A stretch of DNA of 57,216 nt from Bacteroidota bacterium (GTDB lineage: Bacteria > Bacteroidota > Ignavibacteria > UBA10030 > UBA8401), in assembly GCA_030679145.1 (NCBI GenBank), contig JAUXTU010000030.1, positions 1-57,216 on the forward strand, in the 5' to 3' direction. This document shows positions 53,022 to 57,216 of the stretch, piece after piece (position 1 is the stretch's first letter; every line of letters begins with the position of its first letter). The notes beneath the pieces are model-generated. The model made no database searches. It was not told the DNA's origin and was given only the letters and a program-made list of their open reading frames with translations. Both the position numbers and the translations under genes were made by a program.

Positions 53022-54131
53022 TCACTGAATTGTAGACAATAATATCGGTGTAACAGGATCGGTAATGCTGTATAAAAGAACCTGATTATTTGCGATGACG
53101 TATAATATTCCATTGTGAATAATTACATCGTGAGGAATAATATCCTTCACGATTGTTTTCTGTTCAAGCGTGACATAATTTTTAACATCATATATCTTCA
53201 ATCCTTGAGTCCCATCGCAGAGATAGAGATGTTTATTATCAATGGCAAGTCCGTATGGATTAGCAAATTGATACGTTGATAATAACACCGGATTCTTCAG
53301 ATCACCCACTCCAATAATAAGTAATTGATTCGATCCCGCTCCGCAGGTATTTCCATCACGAATTGTTACATACGCTACCGTATCATTAACGACAACCGGG
53401 TCGCATCCGCGCGAATGCCTGAATTGTGAAAGCTGTACCGGTTTTTCGGGTTGAAAAACATTATAAATATACATTCCATTTCTTCCACCGATAAAGAGAA
53501 GCGAATCCTTGCTAAAAATAGTTTCAATATCCCACCCGATCTCCACTCTGTTTCGATAAACAGGTTTTCCAGAATCAGCGATTGAAAAAACCACCAACGA
53601 ACTCAAGTCAATGCAATAAAGATAATTATCAACAATAATAAACCGAGCAAGTGAACCTCCTTGTCCTGATTGAACTGCGGTTGTTGTCACTGCATCAGTA
53701 GAGCGGGGAGCCGGAATACAATCTCCACAACTCCAATGATTATCATCGTCTACATTTCCATCAATTCCCATTGGCATAACATCATAACGGTATGAATTAA
53801 ATATCTGCGGAATAGAATCAATCTGTTTTGGCTGAGAAAAATTGCTCACATCATACACGATCAAACTGTTCCATCGGTCGGTGTACATTTTATTATTTAT
53901 TACGGCAACATCGTGTGTTCCGACAACATTCATTGTGTTGATGGTGGTTGGAATTGACGGATTGCTGACCGAAAATATTTGTATTCCTTTTTCCGGATGA
54001 GTTTTGATAAGATAATTTTGATACAGATAGATCTTTGCAGATGTATCCGTGTATTGATAATTTGTCTTGAATCCAACAGACAACAACATTGCTAATGTAA
54101 TCCAAATCGCGTTTACCATGGTTGATTTCAT
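53022..54131 (-). CDS. LVIVD-repeat beta-propeller secreted protein
   Basis: 369 residues with a signal peptide (AIWITLAMLLSVGF). The body is built of repeated blades of the LVIVD type: LIVYDVSNFSQPKQIDS, LVVFSIADSGKPVYRN, MYIYNVFQPEKPVQLS, LKIYDVKN. Function is unknown in the family. There is no T9SS tail on this protein. Its Shine-Dalgarno (GAGG) overlaps the end of a decayed sorting-domain remnant directly upstream, suggesting the gene was fused to or moved next to older coding DNA. A Met at residue 5 is an alternative start. Confidence 0.83.
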   Translation of the reverse strand: MKSTMVNAIWITLAMLLSVGFKTNYQYTDTSAKIYLYQNYLIKTHPEKGIQIFSVSNPSIPTTINTMNVVGTHDVAVINNKMYTDRWNSLIVYDVSNFSQPKQIDSIPQIFNSYRYDVMPMGIDGNVDDDNHWSCGDCIPAPRSTDAVTTTAVQSGQGGSLARFIIVDNYLYCIDLSSLVVFSIADSGKPVYRNRVEIGWDIETIFSKDSLLFIGGRNGMYIYNVFQPEKPVQLSQFRHSRGCDPVVVNDTVAYVTIRDGNTCGAGSNQLLIIGVGDLKNPVLLSTYQFANPYGLAIDNKHLYLCDGTQGLKIYDVKNYVTLEQKTIVKDIIPHDVIIHNGILYVIANNQVLLYSITDPVTPILLSTIQ

Positions 54132-54135
54132 TGTA

Positions 54136-54312
54136 TTACCTCATCAACAATATTTTCTTTGTTGTTGTAAAATTACCTGCGGACATTTTTACAAAATATA
54201 CACCGCTAACAAATTGCGATGCATTCCATTGAATGGAATAAGTTCTGCATCCTTCACCAATGTTGCAATTTCTCTTCCCAACATATCATACATCTCACTA
54301 AGACCAATGGTT
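54136..54312 (-). pseudogene. Decayed T9SS C-terminal domain remnant
   Basis: On the minus strand, MYDMLGREIATLVKDAEL is readable, then in a shifted frame SIQWNASQFVSGVYFVKM and KKILLMR plus stop. Together they are a recognisable sorting-domain tail broken by one frameshift near 54238. Upstream, a stop codon (TAA) and no continuing frame show that the rest of the gene is gone. It is the 3' end of a lost secreted-protein gene. Confidence 0.7.
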
Positions 54313-54481
54313 TACCTGTAATGATTGAATGTACTGTTTTTTCTTCACCAAAAAATCATTGTTTACAATCCATTCAAGAGTAATTTGTCTTTATTCCATT
54401 CATCAATCTCAGAATCCTTTGTCATTCCACTGCATCACATCTATATCGTAATACCACTTTTTTTCTTAATGAGGTTCATCA
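54313..54481. other. Divergent leader of the plus-strand TonB receptor gene
   Basis: About 170 AT-rich bases between the remnant and the start at 54482. No gene is visible, and no convincing TAnnTTTG promoter was found. Confidence 0.4.
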
Positions 54482-56722
54482 ATGAAACAGTTTTTTTCTC
54501 TATTTCTATTTCTTATACCACTCTTTGTTTTTTCACAAGATAACAATGGCTCAATTTCCGGTGAAATACGCGATGCAGTCACAAAGCAGCCATTGCCGGG
54601 AGCAAATGTTGTAATTTCAGGAACTTCGCTGGGAACCACCTGCGACGAGAAAGGGTATTATGTCATCAAAAATCTTGTTCCGGGAAAATACAGCGTGAAA
54701 GCATCCATCATCGGTTATGAAAGTTCTACGAATCCGGACGTAGTGGTGAGCCCCTTACGAAACAAAAAAATCTCATTCGAACTGAACACTTCAACAATAG
54801 AAATGAATGAAGTAAAAATTCAAAGTGATTATTTTGCACGACCTGCCGAAAATGTCGTGAGTATGCGAACACTGTCACCGGAAGAGATCCGCCGTTCGCC
54901 CGGTTCTGCAGAAGACATCTTTCGCGTGATGCAATCCATGCCCGGCGTTGCAACTGCTGGTGGAAAAAGCGCGCAGTTGATCGTCCGCGGCGGAAGTCCC
55001 GATGAAAATCTTACCCTGTTGGATAATATTGAGATTTACAATCCTATTCACTTTGCCCGCACAGGTGAATCAATGGGAATCATCAGTATTGTCAATCCCG
55101 CACTTCTCGAAAAAGTAGATTTTCTTACGGGAGGGTTTCCGGCGAAGTATGGAGATAAAATGTCTTCCGTCTTTGATATGAAACTTCAGGATGGAAATAA
55201 AGAACTCTATAATAGTGACGTAAACCTAAACATTGCAGGATTCGGTGTTACGGTCGATGGACCGCTGATCGAAAACAGTTCGATGATCTTTTCCGTGCGC
55301 CGTGGATTTTTGGATGTCCTTACTTCACTAATGGGAAAACCCGCAGCTCCCCGCTATTATGATGCGGTTGGAAAAATCACGTATGATATTGATGCAAATA
55401 ATCGGTTAAGTTTCGTCGGCTTCTATTATATAGATCAGATCGATAAACTTGGAACAACAAAAGAATCCTCCGCAATGAGCAAATATGATTATATGAAGCG
55501 GGATGATTATGGTTCAGCATTCGGATTGAATTGGCGTTCCCTTCTTTCAGAACGCGCGTTCTTGATGACAACATTTTCCCGCACAGGGAACGGATGGACG
55601 ACAAATCAAGGAACACAGACAAATCATACCTTACGGGGTGAAGAGATTCTGGAAAATGAATTGATGGTAAAGACAGAGCTGACATATCAATTCTCTCCTT
55701 CACTTGATGTAAAGGTCGGCGCAATGGGAAAGACGATCGACTCAAAGAATATTTCATGGACACCTGAAGATACAACACGCACCGGAACGATCATTCCAGC
55801 AACAACAATTTCATATCGTCCTGACCTTACAAATAAAACAGCATTCTATCTTCAATCTTCATATCGTATTATTGAACCAATTACAATCTCAACCGGGTTG
55901 CGATACGATCACTTCGCTCTGCTTAATGCAGGAAATATGAGTCCGCGTGTTGCAATTTCATATCGTTTTTTGGAATCAACATCGCTTAATTTTGCATGGG
56001 GAAAATATATTCAGTCTCCGGCAAGTTTTCAAATTTCCCCCGACCCGCGTAATCTCGATCTGCGCTACAGCACTGCAATTCATTTCGTTGCGGGGCTCGA
56101 ACATCGGCTCGCTGATGATACGCGCGTGACTGTTGAAGCATATCATAAAGAATTGACGAATATAATTGTCGATCCCGATAGCTCAAATCTTCTTCTTAAT
56201 ACAGGTACTGGTTACGCACGCGGGGTTGAACTCTCATTACAAAAGAAATTCTCCGATGGATTTGTCGGAAGTGCATCGTATTCGTATTCCGTTTCAAAAC
56301 GGCAGGATAATATCACCCTTCCCGAATATTATTTTGAGTACGACCGTCCGCATATCATTAATCTTCTTGCAGGAATGGAAATTGGCGAAGGGTGGCAGAT
56401 CGGTGCAAAGTTCCAATTCGCATCCGGAAATCCGTACACGCCGGTTGTTGGGGTAATAAAAAAAGGGGGCGTATTCTATCTAATCGATGGTGCCGTAAAC
56501 TCCGCACGATATCCTGATTATCACAAGGTAGACATCCGTGTTGACAAACAATTTATTTTTGCGGGATGGGCGTTAACTGCGTATTTGGATCTGTGGAATG
56601 TATACAACCGGGACAATATTATGTCCTACTCATACAAGGCGGATACAAACGGAAATATTACAATGACACCAAAATATGATTTTGGTATCATGCCAATTGT
56701 TGGATTAACAGCAAAGTTTTAA
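54482..56722 (+). CDS. TonB-dependent receptor with carboxypeptidase-D-like N-terminal domain
   Basis: 746 residues. Signal peptide (LFLFLIPLFVFSQ), CarboxypepD_reg-like domain (about 22-105; SISGEIRDAVTKQPLPGANVVI), plug domain (about 120-235; RSPGSAEDIFRVMQSMPGVA, LIVRGGSPDENLTLLDNIEIYNP) and a barrel to the terminal ...GLTAKF with a final Phe. It is shorter than the 972-residue receptor at 35028 and not accompanied by a SusD-like gene, so it is probably a stand-alone importer, for example of metal chelates or peptides. The substrate is unknown. No palindrome of the A-E family is found upstream. Confidence 0.92.
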   Translation: MKQFFSLFLFLIPLFVFSQDNNGSISGEIRDAVTKQPLPGANVVISGTSLGTTCDEKGYYVIKNLVPGKYSVKASIIGYESSTNPDVVVSPLRNKKISFELNTSTIEMNEVKIQSDYFARPAENVVSMRTLSPEEIRRSPGSAEDIFRVMQSMPGVATAGGKSAQLIVRGGSPDENLTLLDNIEIYNPIHFARTGESMGIISIVNPALLEKVDFLTGGFPAKYGDKMSSVFDMKLQDGNKELYNSDVNLNIAGFGVTVDGPLIENSSMIFSVRRGFLDVLTSLMGKPAAPRYYDAVGKITYDIDANNRLSFVGFYYIDQIDKLGTTKESSAMSKYDYMKRDDYGSAFGLNWRSLLSERAFLMTTFSRTGNGWTTNQGTQTNHTLRGEEILENELMVKTELTYQFSPSLDVKVGAMGKTIDSKNISWTPEDTTRTGTIIPATTISYRPDLTNKTAFYLQSSYRIIEPITISTGLRYDHFALLNAGNMSPRVAISYRFLESTSLNFAWGKYIQSPASFQISPDPRNLDLRYSTAIHFVAGLEHRLADDTRVTVEAYHKELTNIIVDPDSSNLLLNTGTGYARGVELSLQKKFSDGFVGSASYSYSVSKRQDNITLPEYYFEYDRPHIINLLAGMEIGEGWQIGAKFQFASGNPYTPVVGVIKKGGVFYLIDGAVNSARYPDYHKVDIRVDKQFIFAGWALTAYLDLWNVYNRDNIMSYSYKADTNGNITMTPKYDFGIMPIVGLTAKF

Positions 56723-56757
56723 AAAACGAGGATTTAGAGAGAAGATTTTTGAAATTT

Positions 56758-57156
56758 TTATGCTACCGGAGGAACATACATTCTAATAAGTCTCCAGCGA
56801 TTGCGATCATAGCTGAATACCGCTTTAACTGTTATCGTTTTTCCGGCGAATGTACCCGTTGATGTTACTTGCGATTGCGATACCGGCAATCCTGTCTGTG
56901 AAGCTGAATAGACAACAGAACCATTCATAACAGAAGCAGTTTGATTTGCATATGAACGGGTTGCCAAAGAGTATGTTCCACCCATTTTCGTCATTGCCAA
57001 CGAAATGCCTGTGCGGGCGATCTGTTCTGCCTGAATGGAGTTTGCTACGGATTCTGAGATAGAACCATTGTTTCTATCTGCTGCTGTAAAACTTACCGTA
57101 TACATCCCCAAGATCAGGTAAATTCCGGAAAGCATTGCTATTTTTGAAGTACCCAT
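56758..57156 (-). CDS. Small membrane-anchored pilin/PilX-like protein
   Basis: 132 residues. A short N-terminus is followed by a hydrophobic segment (IAMLSGIYLILGMYTVSFTAA) and a polar helix (SISESVANSIQAEQIARTGISLAM), then a beta-rich tail. This order resembles PilX/minor-pilin-like proteins, but there is no classical prepilin cleavage motif. The AGAGGAT Shine-Dalgarno supports the start. It probably continues an envelope operon to the right of the window. Function remains open. Confidence 0.65.
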   Translation of the reverse strand: MGTSKIAMLSGIYLILGMYTVSFTAADRNNGSISESVANSIQAEQIARTGISLAMTKMGGTYSLATRSYANQTASVMNGSVVYSASQTGLPVSQSQVTSTGTFAGKTITVKAVFSYDRNRWRLIRMYVPPVA

Positions 57157-57201
57157 ATCATCCTCTTTTCTGCTCTGTTATTTGTGTCCTTATTTCTACT
57201 A

Positions 57202-57209
57202 CAAAGGTA
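57202..57209 (-). promoter_or_regulatory. Possible -7 element (TACCTTTG) of the pilin-like gene
   Basis: TACCTTTG on the minus strand matches TAnnTTTG, 46 bases before the ATG at 57156. The partner -33 element would lie beyond the window edge. Confidence 0.35.
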
Positions 57210-57216
57210 ATCGAGG

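Noticed and set aside
55377..55778. 133-residue minus-strand frame
   Set aside because: Antisense to the TonB-receptor barrel and without start signals.
1..57216. Prophage, insertion sequence or integron
   Set aside because: No transposase, integrase, phage structural gene or long terminal repeats were found.

Overview
The window reads as chromosomal DNA of an AT-rich member of the Bacteroidota/Chlorobi (FCB) group, most like the Ignavibacteria-type lineages. Evidence: many secreted proteins end in type IX secretion (T9SS) sorting domains with a YPNPFNP motif; there are TonB-dependent receptors with carboxypeptidase-D-like N-terminal domains, a PorV/PorQ-family barrel, YCF48-type and two-component-regulator propellers, and a ferredoxin-dependent 2-oxoacid oxidoreductase. 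Two promoters fit the Bacteroidota TTG-N20-TAnnTTTG pattern. The species cannot be named from sequence alone.

Layout. 1-4874 (minus): a very large secreted HExxH protein cut by the window edge, and a surface-type propeller lipoprotein. 5254-8929 (plus): an Ig-like lipoprotein and a YCF48/BNR-repeat T9SS protein, followed by a relic of a second copy of the lipoprotein gene. 9059-19975 (minus): an esterase lipoprotein and four secreted LamG proteins. 17465-26147 (minus) is a probable six-gene operon: glutamine-synthetase-like ligase, iron alcohol dehydrogenase, PuuD-like hydrolase, aldehyde dehydrogenase, organophosphate-type MFS transporter and a secreted LamG-phosphatase. 26418-37946 (minus) is a tightly packed five-gene envelope operon: TonB receptor, 1158-residue secreted protein, PorV-like barrel, SurA-like isomerase, triple-LamG protein. 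38190-43015 (minus): an EEP-family hydrolase, a NarL-type response regulator and its propeller sensor kinase. 43055-48637 (minus): a housekeeping-like operon of OmpR-type regulator, MutY-like and Ogg-like glycosylases, YajQ, cell-wall amidase and a trans-sulfuration enzyme. Then tRNA-Arg, msrB, a four-subunit 2-oxoacid:ferredoxin oxidoreductase operon, an LVIVD propeller, a plus-strand TonB receptor and a pilin-like small protein.

How the parts may work together. Five near-identical palindromes with the geometry TACCACG-N2-CGTGGTA sit upstream of the ligase operon, two LamG genes, the TonB-receptor operon and the response-regulator gene itself. A 7-2-7 inverted heptamer is the site geometry used by NarL-family regulators, so I infer that the local sensor/regulator pair controls all these units. 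The proposed system takes up and degrades an extracellular amine-containing compound: secreted LamG proteins and a phosphatase outside, a TonB receptor and MFS transporter for uptake, and a gamma-glutamylation pathway inside. Because an alcohol dehydrogenase replaces the amine oxidase of the putrescine pathway, an amino alcohol such as ethanolamine is the best guess for the substrate.
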